From: Rhodoferax sp. | GTDB taxonomy: Bacteria; Pseudomonadota; Gammaproteobacteria; Burkholderiales; Burkholderiaceae_C | Length of the DNA: 16,440 bases | Assembly (NCBI GenBank): GCA_029946045.1 | Contig: JAQSDS010000400.1 | Location: 1,243 to 17,682, forward strand | Direction of reading: 5' to 3' | Shown here: positions 7,601 through 15,464 of the stretch, piece by piece | Numbering within the stretch: position 1 is the first letter of the stretch | How the letters are laid out: each line of letters opens with the position of its first letter | Made by a program: the position numbers and the translations under genes | Notes under the pieces: generated by a model | What the model was told of the DNA's origin: nothing | Seen by the model: only the letters and a program-made list of their open reading frames with translations | The model's database searches: none

Positions 7601-8553
7601 TTGAGCATCATGCTCAATTGACGGCGGTACTTGGACACCAGGGCCGCCTGCGGGTCTTCCTGAACCTGTGCCTTGCCAAGTACCTCAATGCCACCGGCAG
7701 TTTTGCCGCTGGCTTGCGCTGCTGCCTTGGGTTTGGGTGGGGTCAGCAATTCGAGGATGGCGACAAAGGCCTTGCGCGGGGCTTCATCGGCCCACTTTTT
7801 GTCGCGCATGATGATTTCCAGCAGTTCGTCCATGGCGGCCGTCCATTCGCCCACGGCCATGAGCAGCTGGGCTTTGGCAAGACGGGTGTCAAAGTCGCGC
7901 TTGTTCAGGGCAATCTTTTCATCCAACTGGTCGATTGTCCAGCTGGCATGGGGGCCGGTCGCGGCAGATTGAATGGCATGGAGCCATTGTGACAAGGCCT
8001 CAAAGCGCAGCTGGCGCGGAATCTCGGTGAGTTTGGGCGTCAGCGTGGCATCGGCTTCTTCCAGACCGCCCAGCTCGATCAAGAGTTTGATGTAGTCATA
8101 ACGGGCGTCGTCGTTGCCAGGGTCTGCGGCCAATGCGTCGGCCAACTTGGCCAGCGCGGCTTCTGTGTCCCCTGCCTGCAGCAGTTCCTGGGCTGCGTCG
8201 GCTTCGGCTTCAGCCACCAGTTCACCTTCGCTGGGCAGGTGTTTGTCCAGAAAAGTGCGTATCTGGGGCGCTGTCTGGGCACCCATGAAGCCGTCAACGG
8301 GTTTGCCGCCCATCATCAGAATACAGGTGGGAATACTGCGGATGCCAAAGGCCTGCGCCAACTGCTGCTCCTGGTCCGAGTCGATCTTGACCAGTGTGAA
8401 GCGGCCTGCATAGTCCACTTCGAGCTGTTCCAGAAGGGGTCCGAGCGACTTGCAGGGGCCGCACCAGGGCGCCCAAAAGTCGATCAGGATCGGGGTGGTC
8501 ATGGAGGCGGCAATGACCTCGGTTTCAAAATTTTGGATAGTGACATCAATCAT
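7597..8553 (-). CDS. cnoX: Thioredoxin-TPR chaperedoxin, CnoX/YbbN type
   Basis: A 318-residue cytoplasmic protein. An N-terminal thioredoxin fold (about 1-108) has the full active site WAPWCGPCK (Cys31, Cys34) and cis-proline Pro75 in RSIPTC. Helical TPR-like repeats follow (about 113-265). The end, SKYRRQL plus a short hydrophobic tail, is the C-terminal signature I recall for E. coli YbbN. Family members act as a holdase handing clients to GroEL/ES or DnaK; E. coli YbbN lacks the intact CXXC, so this protein probably also has redox activity. A 30-residue Ala/Lys/Pro-rich linker (about 272-303) precedes the last motif and makes it longer than E. coli YbbN (about 284 residues). It is divergent from purE across only 36 bp, with a weak SD (GCGAAG). 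The last codons form half of a palindrome shared with the purC end. Confidence 0.92.
   Translation of the reverse strand: MIDVTIQNFETEVIAASMTTPILIDFWAPWCGPCKSLGPLLEQLEVDYAGRFTLVKIDSDQEQQLAQAFGIRSIPTCILMMGGKPVDGFMGAQTAPQIRTFLDKHLPSEGELVAEAEADAAQELLQAGDTEAALAKLADALAADPGNDDARYDYIKLLIELGGLEEADATLTPKLTEIPRQLRFEALSQWLHAIQSAATGPHASWTIDQLDEKIALNKRDFDTRLAKAQLLMAVGEWTAAMDELLEIIMRDKKWADEAPRKAFVAILELLTPPKPKAAAQASGKTAGGIEVLGKAQVQEDPQAALVSKYRRQLSMMLN
7599..7619. repeat. Perfect palindrome at the purC/cnoX convergent ends
   Basis: The 10-bp arms AATTGAGCAT (7599-7608) and ATGCTCAATT (7610-7619) flank one central C. The left arm covers the last two bases of the purC stop and much of the cnoX stop; the rest encodes the cnoX C-terminus. 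RNA from either strand can fold a hairpin here, but neither has a T-run, so it is at best a weak bidirectional terminator or 3'-end stabiliser. Confidence 0.6.
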
Positions 8554-8577
8554 GGTGCGCTTCGCTTAGGTCAAACG

Positions 8578-8583
8578 TAAAAT
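8578..8583 (+). promoter_or_regulatory. Candidate -10 box for purE (leaderless arrangement)
   Basis: TAAAAT matches the -10 consensus at 5 of 6 positions and ends 6 bases before the purE ATG. The expected transcript start is therefore the A of the ATG itself. No -35-like hexamer lies at normal spacing. The only G-rich bases (GGGG, 8586-8589) abut the ATG and cannot act as a normally spaced SD. Confidence 0.35.
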
Positions 8584-8589
8584 TCGGGG

Positions 8590-9084
8590 ATGAACTCAAT
8601 ACAAATCGGTGTGCTCATGGGCTCCAGTTCTGACTGGGACACCATGCAGCACGCAGTCCACATTTTCCAACAGTTTGGCATCTCCTACGAGGCCCGAGTG
8701 GTGTCTGCCCACAGAATGCCTGATGACATGTTTGCCTACGCCGAAACCGCCGTGGGTCGTGGCCTCAAGGCCATCATCGCCGGCGCTGGCGGCGCGGCAC
8801 ACCTGCCAGGCATGCTGGCCGCCAAGACCACGGTGCCGGTGCTGGGTGTGCCGGTGGCCAGCAAACACCTGAGTGGCGTTGATTCGCTGCACAGCATTGT
8901 CCAAATGCCCAAGGGTATCCCGGTGGCCACCTTTGCCATTGGCGCTGCAGGTGCGGCCAACGCCGCGCTGTTTGCCGTGGCCATGCTGGCCAACTCCGAC
9001 ATCGTGCTGCGTGTCAAGCTGGAAGACTTTCGCGCCGAACAAACCCAGATGGCCCGCGGCATGACGCTGCCGCCCAAGTTATGA
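8590..9084 (+). CDS. purE: N5-carboxyaminoimidazole ribonucleotide mutase (PurE, class I)
   Basis: Converts N5-CAIR, made by PurK, to CAIR, the substrate of PurC. The 164 residues are typical of class I. Motifs are [10 protein letters not shown] (10-19), [11 protein letters not shown] (37-47; His41 is the expected catalytic His), [11 protein letters not shown] (65-75) and [16 protein letters not shown] (85-100). The ATG at 8590 is the only sensible start, since the next Met (residue 10) lies in the nucleotide loop. It has no properly spaced SD. Its stop overlaps the purK ATG as ATGA, so the two pathway partners are coupled. Confidence 0.97.
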   Translation: MNSIQIGVLMGSSSDWDTMQHAVHIFQQFGISYEARVVSAHRMPDDMFAYAETAVGRGLKAIIAGAGGAAHLPGMLAAKTTVPVLGVPVASKHLSGVDSLHSIVQMPKGIPVATFAIGAAGAANAALFAVAMLANSDIVLRVKLEDFRAEQTQMARGMTLPPKL

Positions 9085-10286
9085 GCGGCCCGATGTTGCT
9101 GCCCGGTGCCACCGGGCTGAACGGCAGTGGCCAGCAGACCACGCTGGGCGTGATGGGCGGCGGCCAACTGGGGCGTATGTTCGTGCAGGCGGCACAGGCC
9201 ATGGGTTATTTCACCGTGGTGCTCGACCCGGATGTGATCAGTCCGGCTGGGCTGGTAAGCCATTACCACATTCAGACGGATTACCTGGACCAGCAGGGCC
9301 TGGCCCAATTGATGCAACGCTGTGCGGCCGTGACCACTGAATTTGAAAACGTACCGGCCCCTGCGCTGGTCACGCTGGGCGCAGCACGCCCCACCGCGCC
9401 CAGTGCCGGCGCGGTGGCCATCGCGCAGGACCGCATCAAGGAAAAAGCCCATTTGGCGCGCAGCGGGGTGCCGGTGGCACCCTATGCGGTCATAGAAACG
9501 GCAGCGCAACTGGCGGCGGTGGCCGACGCGCTGTTGCCGGGCATCCTGAAAACTGCCCGTCTGGGTTATGACGGCAAGGGCCAGGTGCGTTGCAGCAGCC
9601 GCGCCGAGCTCATCCGCGCCTGGGATGCCCTGAAAAACGTGCCCTGTGTGCTGGAGCAGATGCTGCCTCTGGCCGCCGAGTGTTCGGTGATCGTGGCGCG
9701 CGGCTGGGACGGCGGCATGGTTCACTTTGCCCCGCAGCTCAATCTGCACCGCGACGGCATTCTGGCGGTGACCGAGGCCTATGCTGGCAACATGGCACCC
9801 GTGCTGGCCGATCAGGCGGTGGCCGCTGCGCGCACTATTGCCGAAGAGTTGAACTATGTCGGCGTCCTGTGCGTGGAGTTCTTTGTGCTGCAAGAGGGGA
9901 CGCCCGAGTGCGCCAAGCTCGGTGGCCTGGTCGTCAATGAGATGGCGCCGCGTCCGCACAACAGTGGCCATTACACGCTGGATGCCTGCGATGTGTCGCA
10001 GTTTGACTTGCAGGTGCGCACCCTGGCCGGTTTGCCCCTGACGCAGCCACGTCAGCACAGCGCTTCTGTGATGTTGAATTTGCTGGGCGATTTGTGGGTT
10101 GACGGCGCCACGCCAGCATGGGATAAGGTGCTGGCCTTGCCGGGCGTACACCTGCATTTGTACGGCAAACTCAAAGCCAGCAAGGGTCGAAAAATGGGGC
10201 ATTTGACCGTCACCGCCGCGACCCCTGAGCAGGCCCGCAGTACCGCGCTGGCTGCTGCCGGCGTGCTGGGCATCGCCTTGTTTTAA
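9081..10286 (+). CDS. purK: N5-carboxyaminoimidazole ribonucleotide synthase (ATP-grasp)
   Basis: Uses ATP and bicarbonate to carboxylate AIR to N5-CAIR. ATP-grasp layout: a Gly-rich loop [12 protein letters not shown] (22-33), a biotin-carboxylase-like N-domain, [11 protein letters not shown] (86-96), the ATP-binding [12 protein letters not shown] (157-168), [16 protein letters not shown] (192-207) and the metal/substrate motif [14 protein letters not shown] (286-299). At 401 residues it is longer than the 355-residue E. coli enzyme, mainly through a 20-residue N-terminal extension of unclear role. The ATG at 9081 overlapping the purE stop (ATGA) supports that start. Next is the Sua5-type gene after 12 bp. 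Confidence 0.96.
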   Translation: MSGPMLLPGATGLNGSGQQTTLGVMGGGQLGRMFVQAAQAMGYFTVVLDPDVISPAGLVSHYHIQTDYLDQQGLAQLMQRCAAVTTEFENVPAPALVTLGAARPTAPSAGAVAIAQDRIKEKAHLARSGVPVAPYAVIETAAQLAAVADALLPGILKTARLGYDGKGQVRCSSRAELIRAWDALKNVPCVLEQMLPLAAECSVIVARGWDGGMVHFAPQLNLHRDGILAVTEAYAGNMAPVLADQAVAAARTIAEELNYVGVLCVEFFVLQEGTPECAKLGGLVVNEMAPRPHNSGHYTLDACDVSQFDLQVRTLAGLPLTQPRQHSASVMLNLLGDLWVDGATPAWDKVLALPGVHLHLYGKLKASKGRKMGHLTVTAATPEQARSTALAAAGVLGIALF

Positions 10287-10298
10287 TGGCTTGACCCC

Positions 10299-11330
10299 AT
10301 GATTCTGCCGGGTGATGCACCTGAATCCATTGCTGCGGCGGCCCGTTGTATCCGGTCAGGTCGCTTGTTGGGTTTGCCTACGGAGACAGTTTACGGCTTG
10401 GCCGCCAATGCCGACGACGATACCGCCGTGGCAAAAATCTTTCAAGCTAAGGGCCGCCCGGCGGACCACCCGCTGATCGTCCATGTGGCTGATGCCTGTG
10501 CGGTGGCGCATTACGCCTCTGAAGTCCCCGAGTTTGCCAGGCAGCTCATGCAAGCCTTCTGGCCCGGCCCCTTGACCCTGATCCTGCCGCGCAGGCCCGG
10601 CGTGGCCAATGCCGCCGCCGGTGGTAATGCCACCATCGGCCTGCGCTGCCCGTCGCATCCGGTGGCCCAAGCCGTACTGAAAGCTTTGATGCATGATGCC
10701 GTTTGGGGCGTGGCCGCCCCCAGTGCCAACCAGTTCGGCCGCGTCAGCCCCACCACGGCAGACCATGTGCAGGGCGAATTTGGTGGTGACCTGCTGATTC
10801 TGGACGGGGGTGCCTGCACGGTGGGCATCGAGTCCACTATCATCGATTGCACCCGTGGCCGGCCGGTGCTGCTGCGCCCGGGCGCCGTCACGCCGGCGCA
10901 GGTGCAGGCCGTATGCGGCTTAAAGGTGGGGTCAAAAGACGAACCGGATGCGCTTGATGCGCCGGCCCCAAAGGCCTCCGGAACGCTGGAGTCGCATTAC
11001 GCACCTTTAGCGCAGGTGCGACTGATGTCAGCGAGCGACCTGCAAGCATCATTGGATCGCTTGGTGGTCGAGGATGCCCCCGCAGTGTCGGGAGGTATGC
11101 CCCGGCTGGGGATCTATTCGCGCGCCATCATCAATGCGTCCAAGGTGGAGGTCCTTTGCCGACGCATGCCTGATGACGCAGCTGCGACTGCACAGCAGTT
11201 GTTTGCGCTGCTGCGCGAGTTGGACGCGCAAGGCGTCAGGCAGATCTGGATTGAAGCCCCGCCTGCCAGTCCTGAATGGGACGGCGTGCGGGACCGGCTG
11301 CAGCGTGCCGCTGCAGACCAGGTGCTTTAA
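10299..11330 (+). CDS. tsaC: L-threonylcarbamoyladenylate synthase, two-domain Sua5/YwlC type
   Basis: Makes threonylcarbamoyl-AMP from threonine, bicarbonate and ATP, the first step of t6A formation at position 37 of ANN-decoding tRNAs. The N-terminal YrdC/TsaC domain (about 8-205) has GLPTETVYGLAANA (25-38), KGRPADHPLIVHV (51-63), FWPGPLTLIL (87-96) and VAAPSANQFGRVSPTTADHV (138-157). The linker motif SGTLESHYAP (227-236) and a C-terminal Sua5 domain (about 240-335) show the long form rather than the single-domain E. coli TsaC; total 343 residues. It starts 12 bp after purK without a clear SD and is probably co-transcribed with purEK. Its TAA overlaps the stop of the convergent hydrolase gene. 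Confidence 0.94.
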   Translation: MILPGDAPESIAAAARCIRSGRLLGLPTETVYGLAANADDDTAVAKIFQAKGRPADHPLIVHVADACAVAHYASEVPEFARQLMQAFWPGPLTLILPRRPGVANAAAGGNATIGLRCPSHPVAQAVLKALMHDAVWGVAAPSANQFGRVSPTTADHVQGEFGGDLLILDGGACTVGIESTIIDCTRGRPVLLRPGAVTPAQVQAVCGLKVGSKDEPDALDAPAPKASGTLESHYAPLAQVRLMSASDLQASLDRLVVEDAPAVSGGMPRLGIYSRAIINASKVEVLCRRMPDDAAATAQQLFALLRELDAQGVRQIWIEAPPASPEWDGVRDRLQRAAADQVL

Positions 11331-12694
11331 AGCCAGCCCGCCCGGGTCAGGTTCCTGGTAACCAATTCGGCCAGCAGTTTGTAGCCATAAGGAGTGGGGT
11401 GCACGGTGTCAGCAAACAGGTATTTCGACACATCACCGACCTTGAGATTACTTGCGTTGCAGACCAGTGAAGTGCCGTTTTCTGCAGTCGGCGAAGTTGC
11501 CAAACCGTTGGCAGGCGCATTCAGGTTGCAGGCCGGTGTTATGACATTTGTGAGTCCATAGGCGGTCGGGTCGGCAATTTGGCTACGCGCTTCGGTAAAT
11601 GCGTCAATGATCTGAACTCCGGCGATGTCCCTCAATTCGTAGGCTAACACTTCATTGAAGTAAATGACCATGTTGAGGATCAGCCCCTGCGTGTCAACGC
11701 TTTGACCTTTTCCTGATGGTGTTGCGCTCAGATCGGGCAGATTTACTACCGCCACATATTTGGCACCTTTGCCAACAATCTGGGTTTTGATATAAGCAGC
11801 CAATTGTTTGCCAGCCTCGCCCATCGGGAACACGGCCTCTGCCGCGCCATTGGCTTTGGCATAAGCAGCGCCAGCGGCTGCACCTGCTGCCTGAGCGCTT
11901 GCAACCATGGGGTCATACACCGCCGGGTTTGCCACGGCAGAATTGCCTGGTTGAATGGCTGCAGCACCGACGGCTGCGCCGACAACCGATTGGTCGGTGT
12001 GACCAACTCGGTTAGCCTCCGTCTGGAGTGCCAAACCGATGGCTTGTGCCGCGGTCACCGGGTTGGTCGCACCTGCGGCCAGCTGACTGATTAGCGAACT
12101 CGCAAAGGCCTGAGAACCGGCGGCTGTAGCGTTGACCACCAGAGTATCCAACAAGCGCAGCGCATCGTTGCCACCGGCCATGACGGTCACCAGCTCGGTG
12201 CCGCTGAAGCTGCCCACTCGGCCGAGATGGGTGGCGATTTGCGTGACGATTGGTACCGTCAATTGTCCCAAGGGGGAATTGACCGGCGCAGATGCGCTGC
12301 CAGGTCCTACCGGGTCGGTGACGCGCGCCCCGCCTTGCGCGTAATTTCGGCAGCTTGGCTGATCGACCACCGCGACAGGTCCTCCCAAGGCTGCTGCACT
12401 ATTTAGCCCAGTTTGTGCCGGGCAGGGCGCAGCAACGCCAATTTGGGCCGCCATGAGTTCCGTCCAGTTTTTACTCGGAAGCACACCAGTGATCCCGTTG
12501 ACACTGTAGGTGCCGCCTCCAAGAGCCGCAACCGCGCCAACCTTGTAGGTCCCCACATCGCTCAAGCTATCGCCAAACGACACCAGCGAGGTGTACTTGA
12601 TGGCAGGTGCCTGCACTGAATCGCTGCCACCCCCACAGGCTGCGACCAAAAGCGTCGCCGCCACGGCGATGCCAAGAATTTTAAATTGCCTCAT
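11327..12694 (-). CDS. GDSL/SGNH-family hydrolase lipoprotein
   Basis: A 455-residue predicted lipoprotein esterase/lipase. The signal peptide ends in LLVAAC, giving lipid-anchored Cys20 followed by a GGGSDS linker. SGNH blocks are present: FGDSLSD (nucleophile Ser43), NYAQGGARV (about 117-125, block II Gly), AGGND (Asn175), and near the C-terminus FADTVHP with Asp429 and His432. The substrate is unknown. Residues about 185-285 form an Ala/Gly-rich insertion with few charges; SGNH proteins of similar length occur in Burkholderiales, so it may be normal there. The ATG at 12694 has GGAGA at 12701-12705, 6 bases upstream; a TTG one codon earlier would be too close to it. The promoter was not clear in the 110 bp upstream. 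It is convergent with the Sua5-type gene with overlapping stops. Confidence 0.88.
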   Translation of the reverse strand: MRQFKILGIAVAATLLVAACGGGSDSVQAPAIKYTSLVSFGDSLSDVGTYKVGAVAALGGGTYSVNGITGVLPSKNWTELMAAQIGVAAPCPAQTGLNSAAALGGPVAVVDQPSCRNYAQGGARVTDPVGPGSASAPVNSPLGQLTVPIVTQIATHLGRVGSFSGTELVTVMAGGNDALRLLDTLVVNATAAGSQAFASSLISQLAAGATNPVTAAQAIGLALQTEANRVGHTDQSVVGAAVGAAAIQPGNSAVANPAVYDPMVASAQAAGAAAGAAYAKANGAAEAVFPMGEAGKQLAAYIKTQIVGKGAKYVAVVNLPDLSATPSGKGQSVDTQGLILNMVIYFNEVLAYELRDIAGVQIIDAFTEARSQIADPTAYGLTNVITPACNLNAPANGLATSPTAENGTSLVCNASNLKVGDVSKYLFADTVHPTPYGYKLLAELVTRNLTRAGWL

Positions 12695-12782
12695 CAATTG
12701 TCTCCAGAAAAATTAAAAGAACGATCGTGCCATTCAATGGGTAATCGTAAGCTCTTCAGAAGAAAACGTGAGTGGGGGAAAC

Positions 12783-12797
12783 CCGCGAACGTCGCGG
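12783..12797 (-). terminator. Possible weak terminator hairpin after the SemiSWEET gene
   Basis: CCGCG and CGCGG pair around a 5-base loop 8 bases past the SemiSWEET stop. On the minus strand it is followed by GTTTCCCC rather than a real T-run, so termination would be weak. The same spacer must hold any promoter for the GDSL gene; I see no good -35/-10 pair there. Confidence 0.3.
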
Positions 12798-12804
12798 CCT
12801 TGCC

Positions 12805-13059
12805 TCAGCGATACCGCAGCTTCATCACCAGAATGGTGCTCGCCAGTGCCAGCGTGATGACGTTGGCAATCACCACCGGCCAGGCGCCCAGCAGCAGGCC
12901 GTAGACCAGCCACATGGCCACGCCCAGCGTGAACGCGCTGTACATGCCCAGTGAAATACCCCGGACATCTTTGGTGCGGAAGGTGTGCAGTGCCTGGGGT
13001 AAAAAGCTGATGGTCGTCAGGATGGCGGCTACAGTGCCGATCAGGTCAGTGAGATTCAT
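12805..13059 (-). CDS. SemiSWEET-type sugar transporter (PQ-loop/MtN3 family)
   Basis: An 84-residue membrane protein with three hydrophobic segments (about 5-24, 38-56, 60-79), the minimal triple-helix unit of the SWEET family, which works as a dimer in the inner membrane. The PQ motif is at 21-22 in FLPQALHTFRTK, followed by VRGISLGMY. Trp50 and Asn66 have the same 16-residue spacing as the sugar-pocket Trp48/Asn64 pair reported for Leptospira SemiSWEET. Substrate (mono- or disaccharide) cannot be told. No SD is visible before the ATG. It lies 44 bp after dacB on the same strand, so co-transcription is possible. Confidence 0.88.
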   Translation of the reverse strand: MNLTDLIGTVAAILTTISFLPQALHTFRTKDVRGISLGMYSAFTLGVAMWLVYGLLLGAWPVVIANVITLALASTILVMKLRYR

Positions 13060-13103
13060 GGTATTTGGGTCTGGGGGTCAGGGGCGTCGACGCGCGGCAG
13101 GCA

Positions 13104-14546
13104 TCATGGGGCCTGATTGTCCATCACGGCCCAGTCAATCAAAGCATCGAGTGCCGGGCGCGCCGCATTTGCGTTGGGGTGATTGACGATGGCTACCAGC
13201 ACATAACGCTTGCCACTGGTGGCATGCACATACCCTGCCAATGCAGTCACTTCCTTCAGGCTCCCGGTTTTCAGATGGGCGCTGGCGCTGCTGGCCTGGC
13301 TACGTTTGAGGGTGCCGTCCACCCCCACCAAAGGCAGTGATGACATCAACTCGGGCATGGTTGACGAGGCATAAGACACTAGCAGCAGTCGTCCTAATTG
13401 CCGAGCGCTGATGCGGTTGTGGCGGGACAGGCCCGAACCGTTGTCGATGGTCGGCACATCGGTGGCGCTGATGCGGCTCTGCCACCATTGGCGCACTGCT
13501 GCACGGGCTGATTCGGCGGTGGCTGGGGCGGGTAGGCCCAGGGTCAAGAAAACCTGCTGCGCCATCACGTTGTTGCTGAATTTATTGATGTCGTGGATCA
13601 CCTCGGCCAGGGTCGGTGAGGTGAGCTCGAAGGTGGCCGGTCCTGGCGGTGCGGTGCCGGGACGAACGCTGCCCTTGAGTTGACCACCCATGCTGCGCCA
13701 CAGACCCTCAATGGCGCGGGCGTTGTAGTTGGCGGGGTCGGCGTAGGCAATGGGCCAGGTTTTCTCGCCACAGCTGGCGGCGTAACTGCCGTCGAAGCGG
13801 ATTCTGAGCGGGCTTGAGAAATCAGCCTCCAGGACAGCGCGGTAGTTGCCGCAACTGGCGCTGCCACCCGTCTTCGCCCGGCTCAGCGGTACGCTGGTTT
13901 GCAACTGGACGCCCCACAGCGGCGGATCAAATTGCACGCGCGCCAGGTTGGCAGGCGGGTCTGGCGTAAATGTCATGACAACCGACTTGAAATTGATCAG
14001 CAAGGCTTCCGGCGTTGCGTTGTAGGGGCGCAGCGGTTCACCATCAAATTCAGCCGCATCGGTGGCCGGTACCTCGAACGCCCGGTTGTCAAGCACGATG
14101 TCACCAGCAATGGTGTGCATGCCCAAACCCTGCAGGTGGCGCAGCAGCAGCCAGAGTTTTTCAAGCACCAATTTTGGGTCGCCCTGGCCCTGGATGATCA
14201 CATTACCCTGCAGCACGCCATTGACCACCGGGCCATCCACCCACACTGGTGTGCGCCAGGTGTAGGCTGGTCCCAACAGGTCGAGCGCAGCGCGCGTGGT
14301 GACCAGCTTCATGACCGATGCCGGGTTCATAGCTTGATCCGCACGGTGGCTTAGGCGTGGCGCAGTGCGGCCGTCCGCCTCCTGTACCAGCACGGTAATG
14401 GCGTCAGGCGGCACCTGGGCGCGGTTCAACGCCATCTGTACGGCGGGTGGTAAGGCTTGCGCCAAGGCACTGGCGCTGAAAAAGCTGGTCAATGCGCTGA
14501 GCAGAGTGCATGAAACGAGGCGCGAGATGGGCTTGAGGGCTTGCAT
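13104..14546 (-). CDS. dacB: D-alanyl-D-alanine carboxypeptidase/endopeptidase, PBP4 (family S13)
   Basis: Periplasmic low-molecular-mass penicillin-binding protein that trims stem peptides and cuts cross-links in peptidoglycan. 480 residues, against 477 for E. coli DacB. Signal peptide 1-30, with a likely cut near SALAQ. The three catalytic motifs are intact: SVMK at 77-80 (Ser77 nucleophile, Lys80), SNN at 324-326 and KTG at 426-428, plus DNGSGLSRHN at 368-377. Cys232 and Cys259 may form a disulfide in the inserted domain. The frame is open upstream to 14726, but that would overlap the divergent dehydrogenase and bury the signal peptide, so the ATG at 14546 is chosen. No SD is present; an AT-rich CATAAT/TATAAA stretch abuts the ATG. 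Confidence 0.95.
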   Translation of the reverse strand: MQALKPISRLVSCTLLSALTSFFSASALAQALPPAVQMALNRAQVPPDAITVLVQEADGRTAPRLSHRADQAMNPASVMKLVTTRAALDLLGPAYTWRTPVWVDGPVVNGVLQGNVIIQGQGDPKLVLEKLWLLLRHLQGLGMHTIAGDIVLDNRAFEVPATDAAEFDGEPLRPYNATPEALLINFKSVVMTFTPDPPANLARVQFDPPLWGVQLQTSVPLSRAKTGGSASCGNYRAVLEADFSSPLRIRFDGSYAASCGEKTWPIAYADPANYNARAIEGLWRSMGGQLKGSVRPGTAPPGPATFELTSPTLAEVIHDINKFSNNVMAQQVFLTLGLPAPATAESARAAVRQWWQSRISATDVPTIDNGSGLSRHNRISARQLGRLLLVSYASSTMPELMSSLPLVGVDGTLKRSQASSASAHLKTGSLKEVTALAGYVHATSGKRYVLVAIVNHPNANAARPALDALIDWAVMDNQAP

Positions 14547-14552
14547 TTTTAT

Positions 14553-14558
14553 ATTATG
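14553..14558 (-). promoter_or_regulatory. Candidate -10 box for dacB adjacent to its start codon
   Basis: On the minus strand, CATAAT (5 of 6 consensus) ends 6 bases before the dacB ATG; an overlapping TATAAA is also possible. Transcription from CATAAT would begin at or near the A of the ATG. No SD and no good -35 are visible. The 88-bp spacer also has to hold the dehydrogenase promoter. Confidence 0.33.
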
Positions 14559-14634
14559 AAGTGTCGATTGCTCGCGGACCGGTGGTTCCACTATTCTTGC
14601 GCCTGTTGTTGTTTGAACTGGAGCGTTTATTCCC

Positions 14635-15381
14635 ATGGAAAAAATCATCCTCATTACGGGCGGCGGGCGTGGTATTGGCGCTTCCTGTGCGCTACTGGCG
14701 GCCGAGCAGGGGTACGCCGTGTGCATTGCTTACAGGGCAGATGAAGCCGCCGCAGCCGAAGTGGTCGCAGCCATCCGAACCCGCGGCGGCAAGGCGTTGG
14801 CGTTCCAGGCCGACGTTTCTGACGAGGACGCTGTGAAAGCTTTGTTTGCGCACATTGACACGCACTTGGGGCGTTTGACCGCGCTAATCAACAACGCCGG
14901 TATTTTGTTTCCGCAGATGCGTGTTGAGCAAATGGATGCGGCGCGCATCAATCGTCTCTTGTCCACCAATGTCACCGGCAGCTTTTTGTGCGCCCGTGAG
15001 GCAGTGCGGCGCATGTCAACCCGGCACGGCGGCTTGGGTGGCAGCATCGTGAATATTTCCTCACGCGCGGCCGTCCTGGGCGCGCCGGGTGAGTATGTTG
15101 ACTATGCGGCCTCGAAGGCCGCGCAGGACGCCTTGACGATCGGCTTGTCGAAAGAAGTGGCCAACGAAAAGATCCGTGTCAATGGGGTACGACCTGGCCT
15201 GATTCATACGGACATCCATGCCAGCGGTGGTGAGCCAGGCCGGATCAGCAGGCTGCAGTCGTCGGTACCTATGGCGCGGGGCGGTGAACCGCAAGAGGTG
15301 GCAAGGGCCGCACTGTGGCTGCTCTCAGACCAAGCGTCCTACACCACAGGCTCGTTTATCGATGTGTCGGGTGGGCGCTGA
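14635..15381 (+). CDS. Short-chain dehydrogenase/reductase, YgfF-like
   Basis: A 248-residue classical SDR oxidoreductase with a Rossmann fold. The cofactor loop TGGGRGIG is at 8-15, the Asp60-Val61 pair in QADVSD, and NNAG at 86-89. The catalytic set is Ser142/Ser143 in NISS, Tyr157 and Lys161 in YAASK. The segment around EYVDYAASK, RVNGVRPG and HASGGEPGR closely resembles E. coli YgfF as I remember it, a predicted NAD(P)-dependent oxidoreductase of unknown substrate. Absence of an acidic residue at the end of beta-2 (IAYRAD, with Arg34) leans toward NADP(H); this is inference. The ATG at 14635 has GGAG at 14620-14623 at a rather long 11-base spacing. Divergent from dacB, convergent with the small lipoprotein. 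Confidence 0.92.
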   Translation: MEKIILITGGGRGIGASCALLAAEQGYAVCIAYRADEAAAAEVVAAIRTRGGKALAFQADVSDEDAVKALFAHIDTHLGRLTALINNAGILFPQMRVEQMDAARINRLLSTNVTGSFLCAREAVRRMSTRHGGLGGSIVNISSRAAVLGAPGEYVDYAASKAAQDALTIGLSKEVANEKIRVNGVRPGLIHTDIHASGGEPGRISRLQSSVPMARGGEPQEVARAALWLLSDQASYTTGSFIDVSGGR

Positions 15382-15464
15382 CAGGGCACGCTTACGCGGC
15401 TCATGTTACAGAGAACACGTCAATTCACGCCAAGCAACGGACAGTCATGTTGGGGTTGTGTAAT

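Noticed and set aside
8736..10202. 488-codon minus-strand frame across purE and purK
   Set aside because: Composition of a mirror frame (Gln/His/Arg-rich). It crosses two intact enzyme genes with a coupled junction and shows no domain.
12721..12737. ACGATCGT palindrome and TTGAAT as a GDSL promoter or operator
   Set aside because: An 8-bp palindrome is too short to claim, and no -10 of acceptable quality sits at the right distance from TTGAAT.
14547..14726. 60-codon upstream extension of dacB
   Set aside because: It would overlap the start of the divergent dehydrogenase and place a clear signal peptide 60 residues inside the protein.
15382..15464. Spacer between the dehydrogenase and the small lipoprotein, examined for a terminator or small RNA
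   Set aside because: No stable hairpin with a T-run and no promoter pair could be seen.
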